64,000 nt of DNA, taken from the NCBI RefSeq assembly GCF_014295035.1, contig NZ_CP060404.1, positions 6,550,501 through 6,614,500 on the forward strand. The letters run 5' to 3'. This DNA is from Streptomyces buecherae (lineage in GTDB: Bacteria; Actinomycetota; Actinomycetes; Streptomycetales; Streptomycetaceae). Below, piece by piece: positions 1-9,163 of this stretch. The position numbers and the translations under genes were made by a program. The notes under the pieces were generated by a model. The model made no database searches and was not told where the DNA came from. It saw only the letters and a list, made by a program, of their open reading frames with translations. Positions within the stretch are counted from its first letter, which is position 1, and the number at the start of each line of letters is the position of its first letter.

Positions 1-1050
1 GAGCACGCCGAAGGAGGAGAAGCCGATCGCCCCGCGCAGGTCCGCCGTCGCCGCCACCACGGTCACCACCGCGCCGACCGCGATCTCCGCCCGGTACGGG
101 GCCGCCGTACGCGCGTGGACCGCCGTCAGCGGCGCCGGCAGATGCCGGTCGCGCGCCATGGCCAGGGTGGTACGGGAGACGCCGAGGATCAGCGCCAGCA
201 ACGAGCCGAGCGCGGCGAGCGCCGCACCGGTCCGTACGAAGGGCGCCAACCACTCCGCGTCCGCCGCCCGCACCACGTCGGTGAGCGGCGCGCTCGCGTC
301 CGCCAGGGCGCCCGGCCCGAGCACGGCCAGCGCGGCAGAGCCGACCGCCGCGTACACCACCAGGACGATGCCGAGCGCCAGCGGGACGGCCCGCGGGATG
401 GTCCGCGCCGGATCGCGCACCTCCTCGCCGAGGGTGGCGATCCTGGCGTACCCGGCGAACGCGAAGAACAGCAGCCCCGCCGCCCGCAGCACCCCGCCCA
501 CCGTCACGTCCGGGGCCGTCGCGTCCGCCGCCCACGGGGCCCGGATGCCGTCCCCGCTCCACGCGGCCACGCAGACGGCGGCCAGCACGAGGAGCACCGC
601 CGCGACGATCGTCCAGGTGAGCCAGACGGCCTTGCGCACCCCGAGACAGTTGACCACCGTCAGCGCCACGACGGCGGCGACCGCCACCGCCCGCTCGTGC
701 TCCGGCCACGCGTAGGAGCCCACCACCAGGGCCATCGCCGCGCACGACGCGGTCTTGCCGACCACGAAACCCCACCCGGCCAGGTGCCCCCAGAACGGGC
801 CGAGGCGCTCCCGCCCGTACACGTAGGTGCCGCCGGAGGCCGGGTAGCGGGCGGCGAGCCGGGCCGACGAGGTGGCGTTGCAGTACGCCACGATCGCGGC
901 CAGGCCGAGGGCGAGCAGCAGCCCGGCGCCCGCCGCGTCGGCGGCGGGCGCGAAGGCGGCGAACACACCGGCGCCGATCATGGCCCCGAGCCCGGTCATC
1001 ACGGCGTCGAAGGTGCCCAGCTCGCGGCGGAGCCCAGCCTCGGTCGTCAT
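1..1050 (-). CDS. APC-family amino acid permease (3' end cut by window edge)
   Basis: This is a membrane transporter of the amino acid-polyamine-organocation superfamily, expected to bring amino acids into the cell. The frame opens with an ATG at 1050 and is open to the left edge, so about 350 residues are visible and the C-terminus is missing. Near the N-terminus is the family's Gly-rich first helix, MTGLGAMIGAGVFAAF, which shapes the substrate site. About nine to ten hydrophobic segments follow. The visible helix pattern fits the cationic or neutral amino-acid permeases, but the substrate cannot be read from the sequence. It points away from rnpB, with a gene-free spacer of about 210 bases between them. 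The family call is firm. Confidence 0.85.
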   Translation of the reverse strand, partial: MTTEAGLRRELGTFDAVMTGLGAMIGAGVFAAFAPAADAAGAGLLLALGLAAIVAYCNATSSARLAARYPASGGTYVYGRERLGPFWGHLAGWGFVVGKTASCAAMALVVGSYAWPEHERAVAVAAVVALTVVNCLGVRKAVWLTWTIVAAVLLVLAAVCVAAWSGDGIRAPWAADATAPDVTVGGVLRAAGLLFFAFAGYARIATLGEEVRDPARTIPRAVPLALGIVLVVYAAVGSAALAVLGPGALADASAPLTDVVRAADAEWLAPFVRTGAALAALGSLLALILGVSRTTLAMARDRHLPAPLTAVHARTAAPYRAEIAVGAVVTVVAATADLRGAIGFSSFGVL

Positions 1051-1260
1051 GCGGTTGATTGTGTCGCCCGCCGCGCCGCGCCGCTACGGCCGCCCACCCC
1101 GGACACCCCACGCCCCGCGTCCGGCCACCGGGCCGGGACGCGGGGGCGGGGCCATGCTTCCGCCCTCGGCCTCCGCCGGTGTCCCCGCCCGCCTACGCTC
1201 CTCTTCCCTCCCCTGCCTCCGGCGCCGGCCGCGCGACGACCGGCGGGTAGCATGGTGCGC

Positions 1261-1699
1261 ACGACGGACGAGTCGGCTGGGCGGTCGCGTCGGGCGGCAC
1301 CACATTCCTCGGAGTGTGGACGCTGCCCGCCGAGGAACGTCCGGGCTCCACACGGCAGGGTGGTGGGTAACGCCCACCCGGGGTGACCCGCGGGACAGTG
1401 CCACAGAAAACAGACCGCCGAGGGCCGTCAGGCGCTCGGTAAGGGTGAAACGGTGGTGTAAGAGACCACCAGCGTCCGGGGTGACCCGGACGGCTAGGTA
1501 AACCCCACCCGGAGCAAGGTCAAGAGGAACCGCCGACTGGCGGTTCTGCGCGAACGCCTGAGGGCTGCCCGCCCGAGTTCGCGGGTAGACCGCACGAGGC
1601 TGTCGGCAACGGCAGCCCTAGATGGATGGCCGCCTCCCCCGCGCGCCGCAAGGCCACGGGGAGACAGAACCCGGCGTATATGGCCGACTCGTCCGTCGT
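1261..1699 (+). ncRNA. rnpB: RNase P RNA (bacterial type A)
   Basis: This is the catalytic RNA of ribonuclease P, which removes the 5' leader from tRNA precursors. The 5' and 3' ends pair as a perfect 16-bp P1 helix (1261-1276 with 1684-1699). Conserved core elements are visible: GAGGAACGTCCGGGCTCCAC near 1330-1350 (P4 5' side and neighbours), ACAGAAAACAGACCGCC near 1402, and AGACAGAACCCGGCGTAT near 1663 (P4 3' side). The length of about 440 nt is slightly over the usual 400 nt, as in other high-GC actinobacteria. A strong terminator follows directly. The exact ends are inferred from P1 pairing. Confidence 0.96.
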
Positions 1700-1704
1700 C
1701 CAAA

Positions 1705-1740
1705 CGGCCCCTGACCAGCGCGCACGCTGATCAGGGGCCG
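1705..1740 (+). terminator. Intrinsic terminator of rnpB
   Basis: CGGCCCCTGA at 1705-1714 pairs perfectly with TCAGGGGCCG at 1731-1740. An inner CAGCG/CGCTG stem closes a four-base loop, with one mismatch between the two stems. It begins six bases after the P1 helix of RNase P RNA. It lacks a strong U tract, as is common in streptomycetes. It may also serve the leftward cupin gene, whose stop lies at 1772. Confidence 0.85.
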
Positions 1741-1771
1741 CTTCGGTAGGCGAAGGTGCCGGCCGGGCCGG

Positions 1772-2221
1772 TCAGCGCGGCGGCGTGTCCGCCGTCTCCA
1801 GTCGGTACAGCTCCGGCACCGAGACCTTGATCGGTTCCTGCGTGGTGCGGGCGATGACGACGACCGCGGGCTCGTGCGGGTCGGGGTTCTCCTCGCGGTG
1901 CGGGACGAACGGCGGTACGAGGAAGAAGTCGCCGGGGTGGCCCTCCAGGCGTACCTCCCGGGTGCCGTCGTGGTAGACGAACACCGGGTGGCCGCTGACC
2001 ACGTAGACGCCCGCCTCGGAGTCGCCGTGGTGGTGGTTGTCCGTCGAGCTGAGCGGCGGGTTCTCCACCAGGCCCATCCAGAGCCGCTTCGAGCCGACCG
2101 TGCCGCCGCTGATGGCGGTGTAGCCGTCCAGTTCGCCGCTTCCGACGCGGTGGACGCGGTCGTTGAGCGGGGTGTCCGCCTCAGAGGGGGTCGCGGGGGC
2201 GGCGTCGTGTGGAGTCGTCAT
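1772..2221 (-). CDS. Cupin-domain protein
   Basis: A 149-residue single-domain cupin, a small beta-barrel that usually binds one metal ion and acts as a dioxygenase, isomerase or small-molecule sensor. The first cupin motif is visible around residues 63-77 (HHH, then Glu69 and Gly71). The second is PGDFFLVPPFVPH with His108, so a full His/His/Glu/His metal site is present. Homologous enzymes act on varied small carboxylates or aromatics, and the substrate cannot be named here. Upstream at 2295-2311 lies an imperfect operator-like repeat, GTTGC-N7-GCAAC. The gene stands alone, reading toward the rnpB terminator. Confidence 0.85.
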   Translation of the reverse strand: MTTPHDAAPATPSEADTPLNDRVHRVGSGELDGYTAISGGTVGSKRLWMGLVENPPLSSTDNHHHGDSEAGVYVVSGHPVFVYHDGTREVRLEGHPGDFFLVPPFVPHREENPDPHEPAVVVIARTTQEPIKVSVPELYRLETADTPPR

Positions 2222-2459
2222 GGTGCGGCCTCTCGGGTGTGGTCGTCTCGGCTGGCACCAGGCTGCGACTCCCTTCCCCGGACGGGCAATTGTCGTTGCT
2301 GTTCCGGCAACGTGGGTCCGCTGGCGCGGAGCGGGTGGGTGACACGCCGGGGCGCTCGACCAGGTGAGGCGGCTGTCTCCGGGAGTACCCGCCGCCGGGG
2401 CGTCAGGGCGCCAGCCGCGACCGCGGGTCGCGTCGGGTGGCGGGGGCTGGCCGGGCCCG

Positions 2460-3068
2460 CTATGCGGCGGCTGACTGATACCGCCAGACGGCGTGTTCGA
2501 GCCCGGCCTGGTCGTGACCGAGGAGAGTGGCGGCCTCCTCGTACGCGGCGCGTAGCCGCTCGTAGCGCAGGTCGGACAGGCCGGCCTGGGTGGCGAAGGC
2601 GCGTAGGTGGACGTCGACGGCGACCTGGGAACGGCCGACGAGGTTGCCGACGTAGCCGACGCTCTTCACGCCCACTCCCCGCACCGTGCGCAGCAGGGCA
2701 CGGTGGGTCGGGTCGTCAAGCCAGGTGCGGAGGTCGTCGCGGGTGTCGACGCCGTGGGCGGTCAGCAGGTCGGTGAGGGCGTGGGCCGTCGCGACCTTCC
2801 GGGGGGAGTTGAAGCTCATGGCCACGGCCAGGTCCTCGACGGCGAGCCGCCGCTGGAAGCCCTGGACCGTCGCCGCGTCCGGCCAGTTCGCCTGGAGTCG
2901 GAGCAGTCGCGGCCGGAGCGTCGCCTCGTACCGGCAGCGGGCCTGGAAGCTGACGTCGCAGATGACGGCGCCCATGTGGGCCCATCCACCGGGCGGGATG
3001 AAGGGCCCCTCGCCCAGGAGGCGTTGGACGTGGTCAGCGAGCCGCTGGGCGGGATCGGGTGGAGTCAT
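2460..3068 (-). CDS. HhH-GPD-like DNA glycosylase superfamily protein
   Basis: A 202-residue, mostly helical protein resembling the endonuclease III / HhH-GPD fold used in base-excision repair. Residues 126-141 (LRTVRGVGVKSVGYVG) fit a helix-hairpin-helix DNA-binding motif. They are followed at 149-155 by VAVDVHL, where Asp152 sits where the catalytic aspartate of the superfamily is found. There is no C-terminal Cys4 iron-sulfur motif and no obvious catalytic lysine before the hairpin, so it may be a monofunctional or non-catalytic member. No clear Shine-Dalgarno precedes the ATG at 3068, so translation may be leaderless. It is separate from its neighbours. The family assignment is moderate and the lesion unknown. 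Confidence 0.6.
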   Translation of the reverse strand: MTPPDPAQRLADHVQRLLGEGPFIPPGGWAHMGAVICDVSFQARCRYEATLRPRLLRLQANWPDAATVQGFQRRLAVEDLAVAMSFNSPRKVATAHALTDLLTAHGVDTRDDLRTWLDDPTHRALLRTVRGVGVKSVGYVGNLVGRSQVAVDVHLRAFATQAGLSDLRYERLRAAYEEAATLLGHDQAGLEHAVWRYQSAAA

Positions 3069-3206
3069 GCAGCGATGATGCCGCTGTGCGCTGATGATCG
3101 GGGCGGAAAGCCCGGCGTCTCTCGCGCGGGCCCGGCCCGGCGCGGTGGCGGACTCCGGAGTCCTTTGCCGCCCCGCGCGGGCTCGCGGGTTCCCGGTCGT
3201 GGTCGG

Positions 3207-3968
3207 TCAGCGGGCCGTGAAGCCGCCGTCGATGGCCAGCGCGGCGCCGGTCACGAAGCTGGCCTCGTCGCTGAGCAGGAACGCGGCGAACGCGGCGATC
3301 TCCTCGGGCTGTGAGATCCGGCCCAGCGGGTGCAGGGCCGCGATCTGGGCCACGGCTTCCGGGGTGGTGCCCATCGTGCCGCGGAACAGCGGGGTGTCGA
3401 CGCCGCCGGTGATCAACGCGTTGACCCGTACGGCCTGTTCGGCGTTCTCCAGTGCCGCCGCCCGGGCCAGGCCGACGACGCCGTGTTTGGCCGCCACGTA
3501 CGGGGCGACGCCCGGCATGCCGACGACGCCGAGGTTGGAGGCGTTGACGACGACGGAGCCGCCGCCGGCCGCCACGATCGCCGGGAGCTGGTGCTTGAGG
3601 CTGAAGAAGACGCTCGTCAGGTTGTGTTCCAACTCGGCCGACCACCGCTCGGTCGCCGTCTCCTGGAGCGGACCGAAGGAATTGACGCCACCGGCGTTGT
3701 TGAACGCGCCGTCCAGCCGACCGAATTCCCGTACCGCCGTTTCCACCAGGTGGGCCATGTCGGATTCCACGGTGACGTCGGTCGGTACGAAGAGGGCGTT
3801 GCCGCCGTTGGCCCGGATGCCCGCCACCACCTCGTCACCGACGTCCTTGCGGCGCGCCGCGAGCACGACCGACGCGCCTTCGGAGGCGATCCGCTCGGCC
3901 ACCGCCCTGCCCATTCCCGAGGTGCCGCCGGTGACCACGATGACCTTGGATTCCAGTCGCGTTGACAT
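3207..3968 (-). CDS. Short-chain dehydrogenase/reductase (classical SDR)
   Basis: A 253-residue cytoplasmic NAD(P)-dependent oxidoreductase. The cofactor motif TGGTSGMG is at residues 13-20 and NNAG at 90-93. The catalytic tetrad Asn116, Ser144, Tyr157 and Lys161 is complete, and the length is typical for the family. The frame stays open upstream. The ATG at 3968 was chosen because it precedes the canonical N-terminus and has an AAAGGA-like ribosome site nearby. The motif DGGFTAR at the C-terminus is usual for this family. Lower-GC spacer DNA of about 200 bases precedes it. The substrate is not deducible, and it may act in secondary metabolism or detoxification. Confidence 0.92.
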   Translation of the reverse strand: MSTRLESKVIVVTGGTSGMGRAVAERIASEGASVVLAARRKDVGDEVVAGIRANGGNALFVPTDVTVESDMAHLVETAVREFGRLDGAFNNAGGVNSFGPLQETATERWSAELEHNLTSVFFSLKHQLPAIVAAGGGSVVVNASNLGVVGMPGVAPYVAAKHGVVGLARAAALENAEQAVRVNALITGGVDTPLFRGTMGTTPEAVAQIAALHPLGRISQPEEIAAFAAFLLSDEASFVTGAALAIDGGFTAR

Positions 3969-4165
3969 GACGGATATTCCTTTCCTCACTACTGTGCTGG
4001 CCTCCGAATTCGTTCGGCGAATTCGGCGATGAGGAAAGCTTCGCCCGCGGTGTCGTGGCGTGCTGGCGGTAAACGGACAGGCAGATCGGGGCCGGTCGCG
4101 CGCGGTGGTGAGCGCGGTGCCGGGCGGCGACCGCCGCCCGGCACCGGTGCCGCCCCGACGCGGGG

Positions 4166-5110
4166 TCAGGGGATGCGCGTGGCCGCCCCCGTCACCGCGA
4201 TCCGCGGGTCGCCGGCGGCGATCCGGACCTCGAGGAGGCCCGGCCGGCCGAGGTCCTCGCCCTGGTGGAGGGTGAGCGTGGCCGGCGCCGTGGTGATGCC
4301 GAGGGCGCGGGTGTAGGCGCCGAAGGCCGCCGCCGCCGCGCCGGTCGCCGGGTCCTCGACCACCCCGCCGACCGGGAACGGGTCGCGCACGTGGAAGGTG
4401 GCCGACCGCTTCGTGCCGCCGGGCGCCGCCCACGCCAGTTGCAGGGTGGTCAGGTCGTGGGCGCGCATGAAGGTGGCGAGCCGGTCGAAGTCGTAGTCGA
4501 GGTCGGCCAGCCGCTCCCGGGTCGCCACGCCGATGACCAGGTGGCGCGCGCCCGCGTACGCGATGCGCGCGGGCAGTCGCGGGTCGAGGTCGGCCGCGGC
4601 CCAGCCGAGCGCCGCCAGTGCCTCGGCGAGGTCGGCGGCGGCGACCTCGGAGACCTTCGGCTCGACGCTGGTGAGCGTGGCGTACGCGACGCCGTCCCGC
4701 TCGGTCACCGCCACCGGGACGGTGCCGGCCCGGGTGGCGAACAGCAGGTCCCCCGGGCCGATCCGGTCCGCGAGCGCCACCGCCGTGGCCACCGTGGCGT
4801 GGCCGCAGAACGGGACCTCGGCCAGCGGGCTGAAGAAGCGCACCGTGAACGCGCGGCCCGGCTCCCCGCCGAGCCCCGGCGGCGGCGCGGTGAGGAACGC
4901 CGTCTCCGAATAGCCGAGTTCGGCCGCGATGGCGAGCTGCTCCGCGTCGGTCAGACCGGTCGCGTCCAGCACGACCCCGGCCGGGTTGCCGCCCTGCGGA
5001 TCGCGGGAGAAGGCCGTGTAGCGCAGCACCTCGGGTCGGTCGGCCGGCGCCGGTGCGGGTGCCGACGCCGTCTCGGCGAGGTGGGGTTCGGGATCGTGTC
5101 GCGTCGTCAT
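4166..5110 (-). CDS. PhzF-family isomerase/epimerase-like protein
   Basis: A 314-residue member of the PhzF/diaminopimelate-epimerase-like fold, named for the phenazine isomerase. The N-terminal YTAFSRDPQGGNPAGVVLD motif and the conserved Glu of GYSETAFL (Glu69) are present. So are the second-half signature VPFCGHATVATA and VEDPATGAAAAAFG near the C-terminus, so the active-site residues look complete. No phenazine genes are nearby, and most family members lie outside phenazine clusters with unknown substrates. The start at 5110 is preceded by GGTGGGG, but only about two bases separate it from the ATG. A longer form from ATG 5152 cannot be excluded. Confidence 0.88.
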   Translation of the reverse strand: MTTRHDPEPHLAETASAPAPAPADRPEVLRYTAFSRDPQGGNPAGVVLDATGLTDAEQLAIAAELGYSETAFLTAPPPGLGGEPGRAFTVRFFSPLAEVPFCGHATVATAVALADRIGPGDLLFATRAGTVPVAVTERDGVAYATLTSVEPKVSEVAAADLAEALAALGWAAADLDPRLPARIAYAGARHLVIGVATRERLADLDYDFDRLATFMRAHDLTTLQLAWAAPGGTKRSATFHVRDPFPVGGVVEDPATGAAAAAFGAYTRALGITTAPATLTLHQGEDLGRPGLLEVRIAAGDPRIAVTGAATRIP

Positions 5111-5328
5111 GTCCCCACCAACTGACCAGGTCAGCGACGTATTCCGGGCCATGACCAGGGCATCACCCGCCCGTGCGCCCCGACCGGACGGCGCGTGCTC
5201 CGCGCCCCCGGGCGGCAGGCCCCCGCGCGTCGAGGACAGGGCCGCGTACCGCTGTGACGGCGGCCAGCCGTCACGGAATGCCTCAAACGCCCGTTACGGG
5301 GAGGGAACTCACGCACCCGACATGTGTG

Positions 5329-5361
5329 GGTCGTACACGGGTCAGCGTGCGGCCGTCCGTC
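5329..5361 (+). promoter_or_regulatory. Candidate PHO box upstream of phoD
   Basis: Three adjacent 11-base units, GGTCGTACACG, GGTCAGCGTGC and GGCCGTCCGTC, lie 45 bases before the phoD start. PhoP sites of Streptomyces are direct repeats of 11 bases beginning G(G/T)TCA. The first two units keep GGTC and the third is degenerate. Spacing and location support PhoR-PhoP control under phosphate limitation, but base conservation is only moderate. Confidence 0.4.
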
Positions 5362-5405
5362 ACCGCTCCAATCGCCTGCGACCCACACGAGCCCAGGAGG
5401 GGCAG

Positions 5406-7046
5406 ATGACGCACTCATCGTATGACGACCAGGTGGAGCGGGAGATACGGGCCGCGGCGGCGCACCTCGGTCGCCGGCGGTTCCTGACGGTCACCGGTGC
5501 CGCCGCCGCGCTCGCCTTCGCCACCAACCTGCCCGGCACCGCGCAGGCCGCGTCGAGCACCTACGATGCCGCGCGCATCGCGGACGACCCGTTCACCCTC
5601 GGCGTCGCCTCCGGCGACCCGCGCTCCGACTCGGTGGTGCTGTGGACGCGGCTCGCCCCGCGCCCGTTCGAGGTCGGCGGCGGCCTGCCGCGCAAGAAGG
5701 TCCAGGTGCGTTGGGAGGTGGCGCACGACGAGCGGTTCCGCCGGGTCGTGCGGCGCGGCACGACCAGCGCGTACGCCGAGTTCAACCACACCGTGCACGT
5801 CGAGCCGGCCGGGCTCGAGCCGGGTCGCACGTACTACTTCCGCTTCCGGACCGGGAAGTGGGTCAGCGAGGTCGGCCGCACCCGCACCGCGCCCGCCGCC
5901 CGGGCCCGCGTCTCCGACCTGAGCTTCGGCCTCGTCTCCTGCCAGGCGTACCACGACGGCTACTTCACGGCCTACCGGCACCTGGCCGACGAGGACCTCG
6001 ACGCCGTCTTCCACCTCGGCGACTACCTGTACGAGTACGCGGTGAACTCGGTCGGCGGCGCCCGCGAGTACACCGACCGCACGCTGCCGGAGGTCTTCAA
6101 CCGGGAGACCGTGAAGCTGGAGGACTACCGGCTGCGGTACGCCCTCTACAAGACCGACCCGGAGCTGCGGGCCGCGCACGCCGCGCACCCGTTCATCGTC
6201 ACCTGGGACGACCACGAGACGGAGAACAACTACGCGGACGACACCCCCGAGAACGACGTGCCGCCGGCCGAGTTCCTGATCCGCCGGGCCGCCGCGTACC
6301 GCGCGTACTGGGAGAACCAGCCGCTGCGCGCCCCGCAGCGCCCCGACGGTCCCGACATGCGGCTCTACCGGCGACTCCAGTACGGGCGCCTGGCACAGTT
6401 CGACATCCTGGACACCCGCCAGTACCGCTCCGACCAGGCGTACGGCGACGGCTGGCAGGTCCCGGGCCCCGAGTCCACCGACCCGTCGCGCACGATCACC
6501 GGCGCCGAGCAGGAGCGCTGGCTGATCGACGGCTGGCGGCGCTCGAACGCGGTGTGGAACGTGGTCCCGCAGCAGGTCACCTTCGCCGAGCGGCGCAGCA
6601 CCGACAAGCCGGGCTACAAGCTGAGCATGGACTCCTGGGACGGTTACCCGGCCTCCCGCGAGCGGGTGCTCGCCGGTGCCGAGTCCGCGGGCGTGGACAA
6701 CCTGGTGGTCCTCACCGGCGACGTGCACGTGCACTACGCGTTCGACATCAAGCGCGACTTCGCCAAGCCCGACTCGCGCACCGTGGGCGTCGAGTTCGTC
6801 ACCACGTCGGTCGCCAGCGGCAAGGACGGCGTGGAGAAGCCGGACAACTGGGACCGGTACATGAAGGCCAACCCGCACCTGAAGTTCTACAACGGCAAGC
6901 GCGGCTACGTGGCCCTCACGCTCGACGGCGAGCAGGCCCGCGCCGACTACAAGACGGTGCCCTACATCACCAGGCCGGGGGCCCCGATCCAGACCGTGGC
7001 CTCCTACGCCACCGAGGCCGGCAACCCGGGCCTGCACCAGGTCTGA
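5406..7046 (+). CDS. phoD: Alkaline phosphatase D (PhoD), Tat-exported
   Basis: A secreted phosphodiesterase/phosphomonoesterase of the PhoD family that releases phosphate from organic esters outside the cell. The 546-residue protein starts at the ATG at 5406, behind the strong ribosome site AGGAGG. It carries a twin-arginine signal (GRRRFLTVTG near residues 22-31, followed by a hydrophobic stretch and AQA). Metal-site motifs are visible: SFGLVSCQAYHDGYF, HLGDYLYEY, TWDDHETENNYADD and LTGDVHVHYAF. They match the Fe/Ca centre of known PhoD enzymes. It is monocistronic, and a PHO-box-like repeat sits just upstream. The C-terminus is complete. Confidence 0.95.
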   Translation: MTHSSYDDQVEREIRAAAAHLGRRRFLTVTGAAAALAFATNLPGTAQAASSTYDAARIADDPFTLGVASGDPRSDSVVLWTRLAPRPFEVGGGLPRKKVQVRWEVAHDERFRRVVRRGTTSAYAEFNHTVHVEPAGLEPGRTYYFRFRTGKWVSEVGRTRTAPAARARVSDLSFGLVSCQAYHDGYFTAYRHLADEDLDAVFHLGDYLYEYAVNSVGGAREYTDRTLPEVFNRETVKLEDYRLRYALYKTDPELRAAHAAHPFIVTWDDHETENNYADDTPENDVPPAEFLIRRAAAYRAYWENQPLRAPQRPDGPDMRLYRRLQYGRLAQFDILDTRQYRSDQAYGDGWQVPGPESTDPSRTITGAEQERWLIDGWRRSNAVWNVVPQQVTFAERRSTDKPGYKLSMDSWDGYPASRERVLAGAESAGVDNLVVLTGDVHVHYAFDIKRDFAKPDSRTVGVEFVTTSVASGKDGVEKPDNWDRYMKANPHLKFYNGKRGYVALTLDGEQARADYKTVPYITRPGAPIQTVASYATEAGNPGLHQV

Positions 7047-7167
7047 CCGGCCGGTCGAGCTGACCCGGGCCGCGGGGCCCGCCCCCGTGCCCCCGCGACC
7101 GGCTCACCCGTTCGGCGGATGCCCGTTGGCCGTGCCGCCGGCCTGCCACTGTGCTGGAGGTATGGAC

Positions 7168-7350
7168 GTGAACCCCATCGAAATGCAGAAGTGCCTGGGC
7201 GGGGTGCACTACCCCGCCTCCAAGCGCGAGATCGTCGACCAGGCCAAGGAGCACGGGGCGGGCAAGGACGTCATGGGCGCCCTGAAGTCGCTTCCGGAGA
7301 AGGAGTACGACTCGCCCGCCGCCATCAACAAGGAAGTGGGTCAGCAGTAG
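7168..7350 (+). CDS. DUF2795 small protein
   Basis: A 60-residue protein with the DUF2795 pattern: NPIEMQKCLGGVHYPASKRE, then a GAGKDVMGALKSLPEKEYD helix region. It has a small helical fold common in actinobacteria, with no established function. The GGAGG at 7156-7160 is seven bases from the GTG at 7168 but only one base from the in-frame ATG at 7162. The GTG is therefore the better start; the ATG would add two residues. A perfect 21-bp terminator hairpin follows. Confidence 0.85.
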   Translation: MNPIEMQKCLGGVHYPASKREIVDQAKEHGAGKDVMGALKSLPEKEYDSPAAINKEVGQQ

Positions 7351-7377
7351 CCGACACCGGCCGATCCCGGCCGGGCG

Positions 7378-7423
7378 GAGCGGGTGCCGGTGTCGCCTCA
7401 CGAGGCGACACCGGCACCCGCTC
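7378..7423 (+). terminator. Strong intrinsic terminator after the DUF2795 gene
   Basis: A perfect 21-bp inverted repeat (7378-7398 with 7403-7423) with a CACG loop lies 27 bases after the stop codon. There is no U tract. Confidence 0.88.
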
Positions 7424-7603
7424 GTGCTCCCGCCACTCCCGCCCCGCCGCGAGCCCGTCCCGTGTCGGCGGCGCGGCGGGTCGCGCGCCGCGCGGCCGGC
7501 CCGGCTGAGCCGGGAATCACGTACGGAAGGCGGCGAATGAGGCGAGGCCGGCGGCGTCCTCGTGACAACATGGTTAGGCCATCAAACGACTATGGAGTCA
7601 CGC

Positions 7604-9163
7604 ATGACGGACCCCGGCCCCCGCGCGGCCGAGCCCACCACCGACACCCCGACCTCCACTCCCGTCACCGTTCCCGACGCCCCCGCCGGCGTCGCCGACG
7701 CCCCGGCCGCCACCGCCGACCCCGTCATACCCGGGCGGCCGGCGCGCCCGGACCCCGCCACCCCCACCCTGCCCGGCCAGCGCTCGTCCGGCCCGCACGG
7801 CGGGACCGCGGACGCCAAGGCCGCGGCGGCCAAGGCGGCGGACGCCAAGGCCACGGGCGGCACGTCCGCCGGTGCCGAGTCCGCCGCGCCGCACCTGGTC
7901 GCGCAGCGCCGCACCGGCCTGCTGGTCACCCTCATCCTCGGTGGCCTCACCGCGCTGCCGCCGCTGTCGATGGACATGTACCTCCCGGCGCTGCCCGAGG
8001 TCACCGACGCCCTGCACAGCCCGGCCGCCACCGTGCAGCTCACGCTGACCGCCTGCCTGGCGGGCATGGCCCTCGGCCAACTCGTCGTCGGCCCCATGAG
8101 CGACCGCTGGGGCCGCCGCCGGCCGCTGCTCATCGGCATGGTGATCTACGTGATCGCCACCGCCATCTGCGCGTTCGCCCCCAACGCCGAACTGCTCATC
8201 GCCTTCCGGCTGCTCCAGGGGCTGGCCGGCGCCGCGGGCATCGTGATCGCCCGGGCGGTCGTGCGCGACCTGTACGACGGGGTCGAGATGGCCCGCTTCT
8301 TCTCCACCCTGATGTTGATTTCGGGCGTCGCGCCGATCATCGCGCCGGTGATCGGCGGCCAGGTGCTGCGGCTCACCGACTGGCGCGGGGTCTTCGTCGT
8401 CCTCACCGTCATCGGCGTCCTGCTCACCGTGGTGGTCTGGCGCCGCCTCGACGAGACGCTGCCGCCCGAGCGGCGGCACACCGGCGGCCTCCCGGAGACG
8501 ATGCGCACCATGCGCGGGCTGCTCGCCGACCGCGTCTTCACCGGCTACACGCTGGCCGGCAGCTTCGCCTTCGCCGCGCTCTTCGCGTACGTCTCCGGCT
8601 CCGCCTTCGTCATCCAGGAGATCTACGGGGCCTCGCCGCAGACCTTCAGCCTGCTGTTCGGCCTCAACTCGATCGGCCTGGTCGCGGTCGGCCAGCTCAA
8701 CGGCAAGGTGCTCGTCGGCCGGGTCAGCCTGGACAAGGCCCTGTCCGTCGGCATCGCGGTGATCATGGTGGCCTCGGTGGCGCTGCTGCTCATGGCCTGT
8801 GGCGTCTTCGGCGAGGTGGGCCTCGTACCGATGGCCACCGGACTGTTCGTGCTGATGTCCGCGATGGGGTTGGTGATGCCCAACACCAACGCGCAGGCCC
8901 TGATGCGCACCCCGCACGCCGCGGGCTCCGCCTCGGCGCTGCTCGGCACCACCTCGTTCCTGGTCGGCGCCATCGCCTCGCCGCTGGTGGGCATCGCGGG
9001 CGAGGACACGGCGGTGCCGATGACGGTGGTCCAGGTCGGCTGCACGTTCGCCGCCGCCGCCGCTTTCATGGGACTGTGCCGCCCATGGCAGCGCGCGACC
9101 AGCGACAACGAGACGGTGCGGGTCCAGCCGCCCCCGGCACCGGGCGGCCAGGGCCGGAGCTGA
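7604..9163 (+). CDS. Bcr/CflA-type multidrug efflux MFS transporter
   Basis: A 519-residue, 12-helix drug:H+ antiporter of the major facilitator superfamily. A disordered Ala/Pro-rich N-terminus of about 105 residues precedes helix 1. Helix 1 carries the family signature PPLSMDMYLPALPEV. The loop 2-3 motif GPMSDRWGRRRPLL and the antiporter motif C region (LLQGLAGAAGIVIARA, GVAPIIAPVIGG) are present. The start at ATG 7604 is preceded by GGAG at six bases. Known relatives export bicyclomycin, sulfonamides or chloramphenicol, and the substrate here is unknown. The 3' end overlaps the start of the serine hydrolase gene in another frame. Confidence 0.92.
   Translation: MTDPGPRAAEPTTDTPTSTPVTVPDAPAGVADAPAATADPVIPGRPARPDPATPTLPGQRSSGPHGGTADAKAAAAKAADAKATGGTSAGAESAAPHLVAQRRTGLLVTLILGGLTALPPLSMDMYLPALPEVTDALHSPAATVQLTLTACLAGMALGQLVVGPMSDRWGRRRPLLIGMVIYVIATAICAFAPNAELLIAFRLLQGLAGAAGIVIARAVVRDLYDGVEMARFFSTLMLISGVAPIIAPVIGGQVLRLTDWRGVFVVLTVIGVLLTVVVWRRLDETLPPERRHTGGLPETMRTMRGLLADRVFTGYTLAGSFAFAALFAYVSGSAFVIQEIYGASPQTFSLLFGLNSIGLVAVGQLNGKVLVGRVSLDKALSVGIAVIMVASVALLLMACGVFGEVGLVPMATGLFVLMSAMGLVMPNTNAQALMRTPHAAGSASALLGTTSFLVGAIASPLVGIAGEDTAVPMTVVQVGCTFAAAAAFMGLCRPWQRATSDNETVRVQPPPAPGGQGRS

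Noticed and set aside
4060..5152. Rightward frames over the PhzF-like gene
   Set aside because: They are antisense, low-complexity and without motifs.
7384..9084. Upstream extension of the serine hydrolase frame through the Bcr/CflA gene
   Set aside because: The extension is a shifted reading of the transporter gene. Hydrolase similarity begins only after about 9085.
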